DNA of 42,729 nt from a virus. Of the stretch, positions 16,049 through 25,558 are shown piece after piece. Every line of letters starts with the position of its first letter. Positions within the stretch are counted from its first letter, which is position 1. The position numbers and the translations under genes were made by a program. Under the pieces are notes generated by a model. It worked only from the letters and a program-made list of their open reading frames with translations, was not told where the DNA came from and ran no database searches. Location: positions 1 through 42,729 of IMG/VR virus record IMGVR_UViG_3300043446_006169; one strand, given 5' to 3'.

Positions 16049-18428
16049 TCAACAATCTTTCCTTGGAGGGCTCGCCGCTCAATACAATGAGCTTAGGGCC
16101 GATCCCGTTACGTACCAACTGCTTATTAATGGGCGCGTACGTGATAATTCTGTGTCCAGTATTTTGGCGCCGCTGCAAGATACGGATGCGCCGACGGGCC
16201 TTTATCAAAATCTGACGGCCATCGGATCTGTACTTCTTCTTTTTGTGTCGGGCGCCTGTTGGTACCGTGATCTAAATAGTGCCTATGGCTGGCGCCGAGT
16301 TGCTGGGATGGCGCTGGACCCTAATGTTGATACCATCGACACGGAAATGATTCCGTCCTCAACGCTTAATTACAAGCGTACAGGCCCCATTGATAATGTT
16401 CATTTTGCCAATTCGCCCTCTCGCCAAACGGCCGAGGGCTGTCTGGCCTGTGACGGAATTACTCAACCTAGCTTGATCTATCCTGAGTTGGGCGGTGTGA
16501 TTTCGGCCAGAACAACCTTTACCTACGCTGAGTGGACTGAAACGGAAGATGGTTCGCTACGCGAGTATGTGCCTATCGGCCGTTATCCTAAATTTGTGGG
16601 GCAGAAATTGTACATGGCCATTAAGGGTCCTGCTGGACGTTTGAATCGTTTGGCCCATTCTGTGTCTGGGCGCCCTTTAGATTTTGTTATCGCCATCAAT
16701 GACACTACTGGCGATAAGGATGGCGACGCTTTGTTTACGGCCCATGCGGTAGATTTTGATGACATTACGGGCATCTTTGAATCAGGAGGTTCTACAACTA
16801 TTGTTGTGACTACAGGCCGTAACACAACTGGCGTTCGGCCCGATTATTCTAATCTTTCCTTCTTTGGTGAACCTCGTTTTAATAATCAAACGCTGTTCCC
16901 CTCGGGTGTACTTAACCCAAATTGCGCCGTGGACCTTAATGGGGATACGGCCTTTATTTCGCAGACTGGCATTCATTCCTATAATGCCACGATGCAAACT
17001 CAGATTGAATCTAATAACGATCCCGTTAGCATTCAAGTGCACCAATTGTTGGCCGATAACCATACGTATGGGGCCGCGATTGATTTTGACGATTATGCCA
17101 TGTTTGCCATGGAGACTATCCATGGGCCCGGGGTCGTTGTCTATGATAAGACGCTAGACACTGAAAAGAAGGGTCGATTTATTGGGCTGGACCTGTATAA
17201 AAATATTGGCCAAATCAAACAATTCGCCAAGATTTCTACGTCTGCGGGCCAGCGGTTGTTTTTTATTACGAACGATAATCGCCTCTTTGAGTTTGGGGCT
17301 GGGTCCACTTACGAAACTACGCGCCTGTACATTGGCGACTGGAACGGTGGCGTGGCTGGCGTGTCTCAAATTTTGCGTCGGGCCCACTTAGTATTTTCTA
17401 GTGTTTATGAAAATACCACTGTGCAAGTTACTAATTATGCTGACCGGCGCGCCCAGTCAACTGTTGCTTATGCTTTGCCGGGAGCGTCCGTAACACCAGC
17501 GCCGACGATTCCTGTACCGTACAAGACGGTGCAAGGCGCCTCAAATGGCATGGTTCACCATGAGAGTACGGACGCGGCCCTGGGCTTTGCTGTGGGCCTA
17601 ATGATTGAGTGGGCCTCGATGGCGCGTTTGGTGTTCGCTCGTATGGATGTGGACTTTGAGTCCAAGGTGCCTAATACGCTGGCCCTTGTGCCCGGTGTTC
17701 AGGCGACCCCATTTGAGTTTGCTCTTGTGGGCGACATGGCGCCCGGCGTCGTTGATACGCTGTGGCCATATCTTGGGGCCGATTACCAGTTTATCGGTGT
17801 GGGCAATATTGGGACGTGGACCTCTTATTCTAATACGCTGCAAAGGTTGAAACCTCGCTGGACCGCTGTGGCCGGTAATTTGGACCTGGACCCCGATGGT
17901 GGATTGATCTTCTATAATCGCGTTATCAATGGGGCTCGGTATTACACCCGTGCGCAAGGCAATATTGAGTTTTTCTTCTATAATGTTGGCTGGACCACAG
18001 CTAATATTGGAACGGCCACTGGGGACCCTGACGGATTTCTTGAAGGATCAGTTCAGGCTAATTGGCTTAAGGCCCAACTTGCTGCCTCAACGGCCACATT
18101 TAAAATTGTTATTATTCACTTTCCGCCCTATTCATCTAATACGGCCTACACGCAACTACGATTACCATTTCGTACATGGGGCGCAAGCCTTGTGGTTTCG
18201 GCCCATGACAAAAACTATCAACGACACATAATTGATGGACTCAACTACATCACAGTTGGAACAGGCTCCAATTCACACAGCGCCTTGGGCACTGCCGGGA
18301 CCGGCTATCAGGCAGGTCGATCCGGAACAGCAGGATACTTGCGCATCATCTCGACAGCATTCAGTCTTAAAGCTGCACACGTGGGAATCGATGGAACGGT
18401 GTTCGATGAGCACATTATCTATCCCTGA
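16038..18428 (+). CDS. tail nozzle protein fused to a degenerate metallophosphoesterase domain
   Basis: 796 aa from ATG 16038. About residues 1-530 are beta-rich with MIINQQSFLGGLAAQYNELRADP at the start and repeated blade-like strands, fitting the tail tubular protein B/nozzle that follows the adaptor in podoviruses. About residues 555-796 read as a calcineurin/purple-acid-phosphatase-type domain: GDM (D566), GVGNIG where GDxY is expected (N590), AGNLD where GNHD is expected (N614, D616), WLKAQLAAS, IIHFPPYSS (H694) and SAHDKNYQR where GHDHNYER is expected (H723, K725). Several metal ligands are therefore replaced, so it may bind a ligand or sugar phosphate rather than hydrolyse. Start 15975 in the same frame lies inside the adaptor gene and is rejected. 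Confidence 0.75.
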   Translation: MIINQQSFLGGLAAQYNELRADPVTYQLLINGRVRDNSVSSILAPLQDTDAPTGLYQNLTAIGSVLLLFVSGACWYRDLNSAYGWRRVAGMALDPNVDTIDTEMIPSSTLNYKRTGPIDNVHFANSPSRQTAEGCLACDGITQPSLIYPELGGVISARTTFTYAEWTETEDGSLREYVPIGRYPKFVGQKLYMAIKGPAGRLNRLAHSVSGRPLDFVIAINDTTGDKDGDALFTAHAVDFDDITGIFESGGSTTIVVTTGRNTTGVRPDYSNLSFFGEPRFNNQTLFPSGVLNPNCAVDLNGDTAFISQTGIHSYNATMQTQIESNNDPVSIQVHQLLADNHTYGAAIDFDDYAMFAMETIHGPGVVVYDKTLDTEKKGRFIGLDLYKNIGQIKQFAKISTSAGQRLFFITNDNRLFEFGAGSTYETTRLYIGDWNGGVAGVSQILRRAHLVFSSVYENTTVQVTNYADRRAQSTVAYALPGASVTPAPTIPVPYKTVQGASNGMVHHESTDAALGFAVGLMIEWASMARLVFARMDVDFESKVPNTLALVPGVQATPFEFALVGDMAPGVVDTLWPYLGADYQFIGVGNIGTWTSYSNTLQRLKPRWTAVAGNLDLDPDGGLIFYNRVINGARYYTRAQGNIEFFFYNVGWTTANIGTATGDPDGFLEGSVQANWLKAQLAASTATFKIVIIHFPPYSSNTAYTQLRLPFRTWGASLVVSAHDKNYQRHIIDGLNYITVGTGSNSHSALGTAGTGYQAGRSGTAGYLRIISTAFSLKAAHVGIDGTVFDEHIIYP

Positions 18429-18726
18429 TCAAGTGGCCCTATTGGGCCTTTGGCACCAAAACAAACATGTCATTTATGGTAATCTCACAGTACAACAATT
18501 TCTTACGGTCCTTTACATGGCTATTAACCGTGGCCTATGTTACATTGGCCGCTCTCACGGGAGGCCTGTCGCCCTTGTTATATATGAAGATCAGGGCGAG
18601 ACGTGCTATGCAGAAACTTTCATGGGACCAGCTCGTTTTGCGCGGGCATGGCAAAAAGAAATGAAGGGTAAATTTAAATACCTGACAAACTGGCGCAATG
18701 GCAGTTTGCATAAACGAGAAATTTAA
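18406..18726 (+). CDS. internal protein, gp13-like by position
   Basis: 106 aa, overlapping the nozzle gene end by 23 nt. The body FLTVLYMAINRGLCYIGRSHGRPVALVIYED resembles short GNAT/RTX-acyltransferase-like proteins that phages encode between the nozzle and the internal core proteins, where T7 has gene 13. A catalytic role is doubtful at this length. The likely role is virion assembly, inferred from gene order only. Confidence 0.5.
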   Translation: MSTLSIPDQVALLGLWHQNKHVIYGNLTVQQFLTVLYMAINRGLCYIGRSHGRPVALVIYEDQGETCYAETFMGPARFARAWQKEMKGKFKYLTNWRNGSLHKREI

Positions 18727-18728
18727 TT

Positions 18729-19583
18729 ATGGGAGTACTTGATAAAGCGTTCGGTGGCGATTACGAGTCGCGCTCAGCGACTCGGCAGGCCGAAGAAGCA
18801 ATGGACATCATGAAGCGGGACTATCCGCAATTGATGCAATTGCTCACGGGCCAAAAAATGGACGAGGCCCAAGGCGACTTGAATGTCGCCAAGGCCGTGA
18901 CCCCGGGCTATAACGATTTGGCCATGGGTGAGATGGAGCGGTTGACGCCTAGGGCGTCGGCCCTTCAGTCCAATATGGACACGGCGCAAGCACAAGCTGA
19001 CGTTGAGCGTATGTCCGCATTGGGGCCGAGCGCCGGACGGGCCCTTCGGGCCGCCGACGAATCGGCCAATGCTGAATTTTACGCCAACCTTAAGGGCACG
19101 GGCGATAAGTATTCACAGTTGTTGAATGAGCTATCACCCACTATGACGGCCGGGCAACGGGCCGAAATTGAGCGGGGCGTTTCGCGCATGAATCCGGGCT
19201 CGCCCGACAATTCGGCAGTGGCCCTTGCCGAAAAGGCCTCGGCATTTGGATCTGGACATCAGGCTAACTTGGCTAATTTTGCGAGCATCCTGAATGGAAT
19301 TTCGTCAAATTTGTCCTCACTTAAAACGGGTCTTAATCCCGCTAATTTGACGTTGGGCCGAGACTCGCGGACAGCGCCTGTGACTGGGGCCATTACGCCA
19401 GTTGTTAAGGCGCCAACTAATGCGCAGCAGATCGGCACAAATATGTACGGACAACAAATCGCTGGGGCTCAGGCCCATGATGCGATTAATGCCAAGATGT
19501 TTAAGTCTTGGGGTGATGCTATTGAACAGGATTCGCGGTCGTTTTCGAATATTGCAAGCGGAGCAGCGGCACTTGGAGGTTAA
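18729..19583 (+). CDS. internal virion (ejection) protein, gp14-like
   Basis: 284 aa, nearly all helical and rich in Ala, Gln, Ser and Asn, with no strong TM segment and a small hydrophobic C-terminus (FSNIASGAAALGG). First of three consecutive large helical genes after the nozzle, matching the T7 order gp14-gp15-gp16 of core proteins that leave the particle to build the envelope-spanning DNA channel. Start context TTAATTATG. Confidence 0.65.
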   Translation: MGVLDKAFGGDYESRSATRQAEEAMDIMKRDYPQLMQLLTGQKMDEAQGDLNVAKAVTPGYNDLAMGEMERLTPRASALQSNMDTAQAQADVERMSALGPSAGRALRAADESANAEFYANLKGTGDKYSQLLNELSPTMTAGQRAEIERGVSRMNPGSPDNSAVALAEKASAFGSGHQANLANFASILNGISSNLSSLKTGLNPANLTLGRDSRTAPVTGAITPVVKAPTNAQQIGTNMYGQQIAGAQAHDAINAKMFKSWGDAIEQDSRSFSNIASGAAALGG

Positions 19584-19601
19584 TTCTATCTATTATATTT
19601 T

Positions 19602-20774
19602 ATGGCTGAATTTACTACAGCAGATGATGGGCTGGACCCGACGGGTTGGTACCCGGGCAAAAAGCATGGGTTCGTGAAGAATCTTGGACGTGTGGCCTCG
19701 ATGGGCATTTATAGCCCGGATAATCGATTGGCGACTAGGCTTAATGTGCAGAGGCTTGAGACCCGTGGACAGAATAAAGAAAGCATTAAGCATATGAGGG
19801 AGTTGCACCAACTGGCCCTTGATTCATTGCGAGACTATTATGCTAAGGCCCATCCTGAATGGGACCCTGAAAAGGTTTCACAAATGTCCGCTAGCGTATT
19901 TGCTAGTAGGGCCCTTGCAGACACTGAGGAAAATAATGCACGTGGCGCTAATGCGTCAGTTGATATTGAAAAAGCTAAAGGGCTTCTGCCCGGGGCTGCT
20001 GCCGGGGCGACTGAGGGACAAGATGCCGCACGGGCCTCAGCTCGTGCGTCCGCTGCGCGTAATCGTAATGTCGAGGCCAATGAACGGGGTCGGGCCCAGT
20101 ATGAAGAGGACGCTGGCGCTAGGGACATTCTGACTCAAATGGACTCCAGTCGGGCCCAATCGGCTGAGGCTGGGGCCCGTAATGTTGAGGCCGGTAATCG
20201 TGAGCGTAAGGCCACGGCCGCGCGCACATTTCAAACTCCTTTTAAATCTGCTCAATATGACGATATTAGTATTGATGCCGACATGCAAAAGGTCAAGGAC
20301 GAGCAGGCCGCGGCCGATTGGAAACGTGTAGTTGACTCACAAGTTAGGCCTATTACTGGTAGTACCATGGTCGAAGACGCCATGAGGCAGGCAGACGAAA
20401 TTGGTAATGCCCGAAAACGCGCACAGTCAATGGGTAGAATGCTGTCCAATCCTACTACGGCAGATAGCATAACAGCCAGTGAACTTAATCGGCATTCACT
20501 TACTGTACCTTACGGTGGAACTGTTGTCCCAGTTGTGCCCGTGGACCAGAGCACGGCCATTCAAGGTGAGACGCGGCACCCAGACGTTGTTGAGTATGGT
20601 CAGAAGATTGATCCAACTACTGGTAAAATAATTCCAGTCATTCAGCGTAAAGTGTATGGGCCTCAAGGCACCAACCAGCCCCCATCCACCGCCGACTTCG
20701 ATGGGCTGAACGGCAAACGGGCCCCGATCCGCGTTGATCCTGCAGTCATTAATTCACTTATTGGAGGACGTTAA
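19602..20774 (+). CDS. internal virion (ejection) protein, gp15-like
   Basis: 390 aa. Residues about 45-250 are charged, Ala-rich helices (EENNARGANASVDIEKAK, ARASARASAARNR, several EAG/ARN repeats); the last 100 residues are Pro/Val/Gly-rich and less structured. It is the second member of the core-protein trio. The leader is AT-rich (TTATATTTTATG) with a GGAGG too far upstream to act directly. Confidence 0.6.
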   Translation: MAEFTTADDGLDPTGWYPGKKHGFVKNLGRVASMGIYSPDNRLATRLNVQRLETRGQNKESIKHMRELHQLALDSLRDYYAKAHPEWDPEKVSQMSASVFASRALADTEENNARGANASVDIEKAKGLLPGAAAGATEGQDAARASARASAARNRNVEANERGRAQYEEDAGARDILTQMDSSRAQSAEAGARNVEAGNRERKATAARTFQTPFKSAQYDDISIDADMQKVKDEQAAADWKRVVDSQVRPITGSTMVEDAMRQADEIGNARKRAQSMGRMLSNPTTADSITASELNRHSLTVPYGGTVVPVVPVDQSTAIQGETRHPDVVEYGQKIDPTTGKIIPVIQRKVYGPQGTNQPPSTADFDGLNGKRAPIRVDPAVINSLIGGR

Positions 20775-20776
20775 TT

Positions 20777-23700
20777 ATGAATCTTACAGATGAGCAAAAA
20801 TATAAAGTGTTAGCCCATTATGGCCTGAAGCCTTGGGAAGGCGATTTGGTCGAGGGGCCGGACGGTCTGCAAATTGTACCCTATGAGGGCAAAGTCGAAG
20901 AGACCAGCACGCTTGGGGCCCTAGGTAAGTCTACGCTAACACAAGTCCCTCGCATTGCGGCTGGAACTTTAGTGGGTATGGGAGCTGCGGCTTTAGCAGA
21001 ACCCCTAGTTGCAGCCGGATCTGCGGCCGCAGCAAGCGCCTCGGCGCCTGTTGCAGGTCCTGCAGCTCCTTTAGTCGGTATTGGTGTCCATGGCTTGGGA
21101 TCTTTAGCGGCGTACGGAGCTGGTAATGCTCTTGGCGAAGGTATCTATGACTGGGCCCTTGGAGATAAAGTCGATGATGCTATTTACGGGGATGCCCGCG
21201 CACGCCTTCGTGCCCAAATTGAACATCCAATTGCCACAAGAATGGGACAGACGGCCGCTATGGCCGGATCTTTTCAGTTCACTAATCCCTTTAAATTAGC
21301 GAAAGCCTTAGGTCAAGCTACTAAGCTTGGTGCCCTATCAAGAGCTGAGTCGTTTGTAACGCCTGAAAATGCAAAAATCCTTAAAGATGCGGCCCGTAAC
21401 GTAATCGGTAACACAGCAGGTACGGGCATTTTGCAGATGGTTCGTAATGGGGAGCTGGATCCTAAGGAACTTTTGACCACAGCGGCCGAGGGTCTGTTGT
21501 ACGGTAAGGTAAGGAGTGTGCCCGGTGCCCTTGGAGCTAGTATCGAGCGTGTGCGTGCTAGGAAAATGGCAGAAGCTGCAGAGCTTGCTAAGAAGGCCAA
21601 AGCTGCAACGCCTCCGCCCCTTCCTCCCGAGGTCAAATTGCCGCCGGGCGCTCGCTCTGGTGAGCTGGTCAATCGGCCATTTTACACTACGGCCGACGAG
21701 CCTGTGGGCCTTCAGTTGGCCCGCGAGGATGGGCGGCTGGCTCAACAAATGGCCGAGGCGCGGGAGAGGGGCTATGCCCTAAGAGGCACAGCCGAAGTGG
21801 TTGGACCTGAGTTGCCTCCCGGTTATGTAGGAAGGTCAGAATTTACGGATCTTCCGTACGGACCTCAGGTACCTGAAAATCAGGGCCCCGATTTGCCTCC
21901 GGGCTATGCAGGACCGTCGACTGGTGAGTTGAATAACCAGCCTCAACTTAAACCTCAGAACGAGCGTCAGCTTTTGTACTTTTTGAGCAATCTCGACCCG
22001 AGTAAATGGGTTATGCGCAATGGCTCAGATGCGCCCTCAACTGCAGATCCAGGGCCTCCTGATTGGCTTACGCCGGGGCGCACTGAGGCGGAAATTATAC
22101 AAGACCGGCTTGAGGGAAATCGAGTGAAGTATCAATCTGCCCAAAATCCTACTAGCTCTTTTGACATTAATGCTGAGCGTGGTGCTTTACGGCGCCGGGG
22201 CTTTGAGTTTAGTGAAACGCCCGAGCGCATGACCACTCCGGACGGTCGGCCCGTGTCCGGTAGCTTTAATCGCGATACGCGCCAGATCCAAGTGTCGCAG
22301 CCCAACATGCAGAAGGACACCCATGTCCACGAGGGTATGCACGCTGAGCTGTTGGACATGCAGAACTCGCCCAACCAGCATGTGCGCAAGGCCGCTGGTG
22401 AAATTTTGCAGGCGGCCAGTCAATATTCGGACCCTGAGGAGTTTCTTGTGGAGTTGGCCACGGCGTCGAGTCGTGGGGCCCGAGGCCAGAACTCTGTGAT
22501 GAAGTACCTCAGTGATAACTGGAACGCTTTGCGCGTTATCATGGGCGCCAAGTCGCCTGACCGTATGGCCCGCTTGCTGGCTGAGCGCTTTGACGAAATG
22601 CCAAGCGCCCCGGTCAATGAGCCTTTAAAAAAAAGTGATGACGGAATGAGGTATCAACCACTGCATGAAACATTTCCCGATAAATTCAAGCGGTGGTTTG
22701 GCGACTATGAAGCAGAACCTCATCGTGCATCTAAAGTTGTAGATGCTGAAGGACGTCCTTTTATAGTTACGCATGGAACTAAGCACTCGGATTTTGACAC
22801 ATTTGACATGTCGCGCACTGCTGAAATGGGTATGCATTTTGGAGACCCTGCGCAGTCTAATGATTTTGTAGCGAGTACACCAATGGGAATGCAGTTTTTT
22901 GAATCCGTGACTGATCCAAAAAATTACTTAATGTACGATCCAAGTCGTAAAGATGGCATCTTTCCAACGTATTTAAATATACGAAAACCTCTTACTGCAC
23001 CAGATAAATTTGGCGCGGATCCGAGAGATTTTATTATCTGGTTAAAGCGTAATAGTATTGTAGATCAGCATTATATTGACGCGGCTGTAGCTCAATTACG
23101 CAGCGACAATTATAAAAATAGCTGGAATATTATTAAGCAGGGCCTTATGGAAAAGGGCTACGACGGTATTAAATACCAAAATGTACATGAAGGTCGACCC
23201 GGGGCCGAAAGTAATACGGCTTGGATTGCCTTCCACCCTGAGCAGATTAAATCTGCTATTGGTAATCAGGGTACATTTGACGGAAGTAACCCTGATATTC
23301 GCTTTCAGGAACTCACCGACAAAGACTCTCTTGTGCCCTCGTCTGTTTTAGGTAAAGCTGGGGCCGAGGACGCGGCCGTTGGGCGTCAAGGCGCTAAAGC
23401 CTATAATGAAATTGACATGCTGCAAGGCAAAGTCAATAAATACATTGAGGCCCTTAAGAAATATCCGCAAGAGGTCATTGACTCGGCCATTTGGAAACGG
23501 TCCAAGGCCGGGCAGATGCTGACTCAGCCCCAGTTTACGCCTGAGGAAGCGGCCGTTAATGATATTTACCAGCAGGCCATGAACGAGACGGCCCAATTGG
23601 CCACGGCCCATGGCTATCCAATTGAGCAGAAGGAGAATTACGTGGCCGAAATGATGTCGGGCCGGGCGGCTCGGGATTTTCAGGCGAACGAAGAGGCCTT

Positions 23701-25558
23701 TATGAAGGAACATTTGCCCAAGTTCCTTGACTACAATCAGCAAATCTTCAAGGGGACCTTTGATCCTCTGGACGCTGAAGTGTATTTTCGTAAGTACATG
23801 GAGGGCGTGCGCAAATCGCCCAACTCCATTGGCTCTGAGTTTGGCGCCTTGACCAAGTCGGCCCGTAAGTACCATCTGCACGATGATATTCGCGAGCAGG
23901 ACATGTTGCGCAACTTCCAACGGTACGGTGGGCGCTGGGCCCGAGGCGTGGCCATTAAGCAGCACATCCGTAATGATCCTTATGTGGCCGGTAAGTTAGG
24001 CTATGATAAGAATGTGATTCATCCATCGGGCGCCGAGGCCCCGGCCACATCTAGTCAGGCTATGCAGAACTTGCGTGCATCCCTTGAGGACACCTTGTTC
24101 AATGAAGGCCGGGGCACTTCGGGCCTGAGCCAAGACGCCCGGGACGTTGTGCTGTCGGGCCAAAGGGTCGTTAACACGATGACTATGCAGACGTTGTCTA
24201 ACTTGAAGAATACGATTGCTAAGGTCCCCATGCACTTAATTAACGCACAAAATCCGGAGGCGGCCCATGCGTTGGTGTCTGGAACTATGCGCGCATACGA
24301 AAATTATTACACGCAAAGGGCCAAGGCCATTGAGGCCGGGGTCATTAAGCCTCATATTGATCCCGCGAACGATATTGACCAACCTATGACCACAAAGATT
24401 GCTAGTAATCTTCAGGCGGCCGGTGAGAAAATCTACAAGTGGTCAGGTAGTGAGTTCCTCGAAAATTGGAATCGTGTGCAGGACTTCACGATTGGGGAAG
24501 AATTGGCTAAGGTGAATCTGGAACTTCAGAAGAAGGGCGACCCGTCGGCCCAACGGTTCCTTGAGCAGTTTGGCTATGGCGCCGACACCAACCAGCCACT
24601 CGAAGAACAGATCACGCGCATCGCGCGCAATTACGCGAAGGGCATTCAGGGCACATACTCGGGCGAGGGCCTTCCGGCCCTCATGCTTAAGGGTGGACCC
24701 GTGTCCATGATGCTGCGCATTCAGCGGTTTGGCGTTGAGAACTTCAACCGGACGCGCCAAATGGTTATCCAACCCGCTATGAAGGGTAACTACGGGCCGC
24801 TGGTCGCTTATGTGCTGGGCCTTGCGGTTACGGCTCCGGCCGTTCAGACCATCACGAAAATTCTGAGTGGGCGCCCATCTGGTCTGCCGACCGATGAAGA
24901 GATCAAGGCTGGTAAGAAAAAGCCCCTTGTGCAGAAAACGCTTAATGTGATGGAAATGGCCCAATTGGTTGGGGCTTTTGGCACGGCGGGCAACGTGGCT
25001 GGGTCGATGGCCAAGAACATCCGGGGCGGATCGCAGCAGATTGTGGGTGACCCGTCACTTAACTTCGCGTCAAGCGTCCTTATGAATACGGCCGCGGCCA
25101 TTGATGCAGTGGGTAAGGACGAGCCGGTCATTGGTGTTTTGCAAGAGGTCCTTAAGCGCACCGTACTGGACAACATGCAAATTACACGGGGCCTTATGAC
25201 CGATCGTGGGCTGGCCCAAGATCAACGGAACAAGAACGTGTACGAATATCAAACTGAGCAGCGAGAAGTGCCCGCTACGCAGGTGTTGGCCAATTCTATC
25301 AAAGGCAACTTGTTCTCGGACCGAACACCGATCATCAGCCCCATTAAGGCGAAGGCCAAGCAAGGCGACGCTGGGGCCTTGGCCCAAGTGCCCTATAAAG
25401 AAAGAGCCGCCCTCGATAATTACAAGGGCGGCTATGAAGATCCCTACAAAGAAGGGGCCTATCAGCAGTATCTGCTTAAGACGCAGGGGCCGAAGGCGCT
25501 TGCGGACTATCAGATGCGCCGTCAGAAGATGAAACTGACTGCCCAAGGGAGGCCATAA
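20777..25558 (+). CDS. giant ejection protein with HExxH protease motif and ADP-ribosyltransferase-like domain
   Basis: 1593 aa. N-terminal part: about residues 50-125 are hydrophobic, Ala/Gly-rich and could insert in membrane. A Pro-rich linker with repeats GPxLPPGY(V/A)G lies near 345-385. At 518-522 HEGMH matches the zinc protease motif HExxH inside a helix. About 624-846 look like the ART domain of PolyVal-type mobile-element proteins: FKRWFGDY, VTHGT, YPTYLNIRKPL, KGYDGIKY, and the closing NPDIRFQ. About 870-1593 are helical, with VLGLAVTAPAVQTI hydrophobic near 1350, resembling the large ejection proteins of podoviruses. It probably enters the host with the DNA. The ART segment is compositionally foreign (see findings). 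The last 83 nt overlap a gene on the other strand. Confidence 0.75.
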   Translation: MNLTDEQKYKVLAHYGLKPWEGDLVEGPDGLQIVPYEGKVEETSTLGALGKSTLTQVPRIAAGTLVGMGAAALAEPLVAAGSAAAASASAPVAGPAAPLVGIGVHGLGSLAAYGAGNALGEGIYDWALGDKVDDAIYGDARARLRAQIEHPIATRMGQTAAMAGSFQFTNPFKLAKALGQATKLGALSRAESFVTPENAKILKDAARNVIGNTAGTGILQMVRNGELDPKELLTTAAEGLLYGKVRSVPGALGASIERVRARKMAEAAELAKKAKAATPPPLPPEVKLPPGARSGELVNRPFYTTADEPVGLQLAREDGRLAQQMAEARERGYALRGTAEVVGPELPPGYVGRSEFTDLPYGPQVPENQGPDLPPGYAGPSTGELNNQPQLKPQNERQLLYFLSNLDPSKWVMRNGSDAPSTADPGPPDWLTPGRTEAEIIQDRLEGNRVKYQSAQNPTSSFDINAERGALRRRGFEFSETPERMTTPDGRPVSGSFNRDTRQIQVSQPNMQKDTHVHEGMHAELLDMQNSPNQHVRKAAGEILQAASQYSDPEEFLVELATASSRGARGQNSVMKYLSDNWNALRVIMGAKSPDRMARLLAERFDEMPSAPVNEPLKKSDDGMRYQPLHETFPDKFKRWFGDYEAEPHRASKVVDAEGRPFIVTHGTKHSDFDTFDMSRTAEMGMHFGDPAQSNDFVASTPMGMQFFESVTDPKNYLMYDPSRKDGIFPTYLNIRKPLTAPDKFGADPRDFIIWLKRNSIVDQHYIDAAVAQLRSDNYKNSWNIIKQGLMEKGYDGIKYQNVHEGRPGAESNTAWIAFHPEQIKSAIGNQGTFDGSNPDIRFQELTDKDSLVPSSVLGKAGAEDAAVGRQGAKAYNEIDMLQGKVNKYIEALKKYPQEVIDSAIWKRSKAGQMLTQPQFTPEEAAVNDIYQQAMNETAQLATAHGYPIEQKENYVAEMMSGRAARDFQANEEAFMKEHLPKFLDYNQQIFKGTFDPLDAEVYFRKYMEGVRKSPNSIGSEFGALTKSARKYHLHDDIREQDMLRNFQRYGGRWARGVAIKQHIRNDPYVAGKLGYDKNVIHPSGAEAPATSSQAMQNLRASLEDTLFNEGRGTSGLSQDARDVVLSGQRVVNTMTMQTLSNLKNTIAKVPMHLINAQNPEAAHALVSGTMRAYENYYTQRAKAIEAGVIKPHIDPANDIDQPMTTKIASNLQAAGEKIYKWSGSEFLENWNRVQDFTIGEELAKVNLELQKKGDPSAQRFLEQFGYGADTNQPLEEQITRIARNYAKGIQGTYSGEGLPALMLKGGPVSMMLRIQRFGVENFNRTRQMVIQPAMKGNYGPLVAYVLGLAVTAPAVQTITKILSGRPSGLPTDEEIKAGKKKPLVQKTLNVMEMAQLVGAFGTAGNVAGSMAKNIRGGSQQIVGDPSLNFASSVLMNTAAAIDAVGKDEPVIGVLQEVLKRTVLDNMQITRGLMTDRGLAQDQRNKNVYEYQTEQREVPATQVLANSIKGNLFSDRTPIISPIKAKAKQGDAGALAQVPYKERAALDNYKGGYEDPYKEGAYQQYLLKTQGPKALADYQMRRQKMKLTAQGRP
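22621..23310 (+). other. compositionally distinct insert coding the ART-like domain
   Basis: No GGCC occurs between 22621 and 23140, while the 520-nt flank to the left has about 7 copies and that to the right of 23341 about 15. A/T content is visibly higher and codons shift to AT-ending forms. The reading frame is kept across both ends. It looks like a domain cassette acquired later than the rest of the gene. Confidence 0.7.
25396..25433 (-). terminator. minus-strand terminator-like hairpin inside the ejection gene
   Basis: Read on the minus strand, AGCCGCCCT / AGGGCGGCT form a perfect 9-bp stem with an 11-nt loop, followed by CTTTCTTTA. It lies 43 nt past the stop of the last minus-strand gene, so it could end the replication transcript although it is embedded in plus-strand coding sequence. 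Confidence 0.55.

Noticed and set aside
18232-18405. Upstream extension of the gp13-like gene
   Set aside because: It overlaps the conserved phosphoesterase-like end of the nozzle gene in another frame; ATG 18406 is the natural start.
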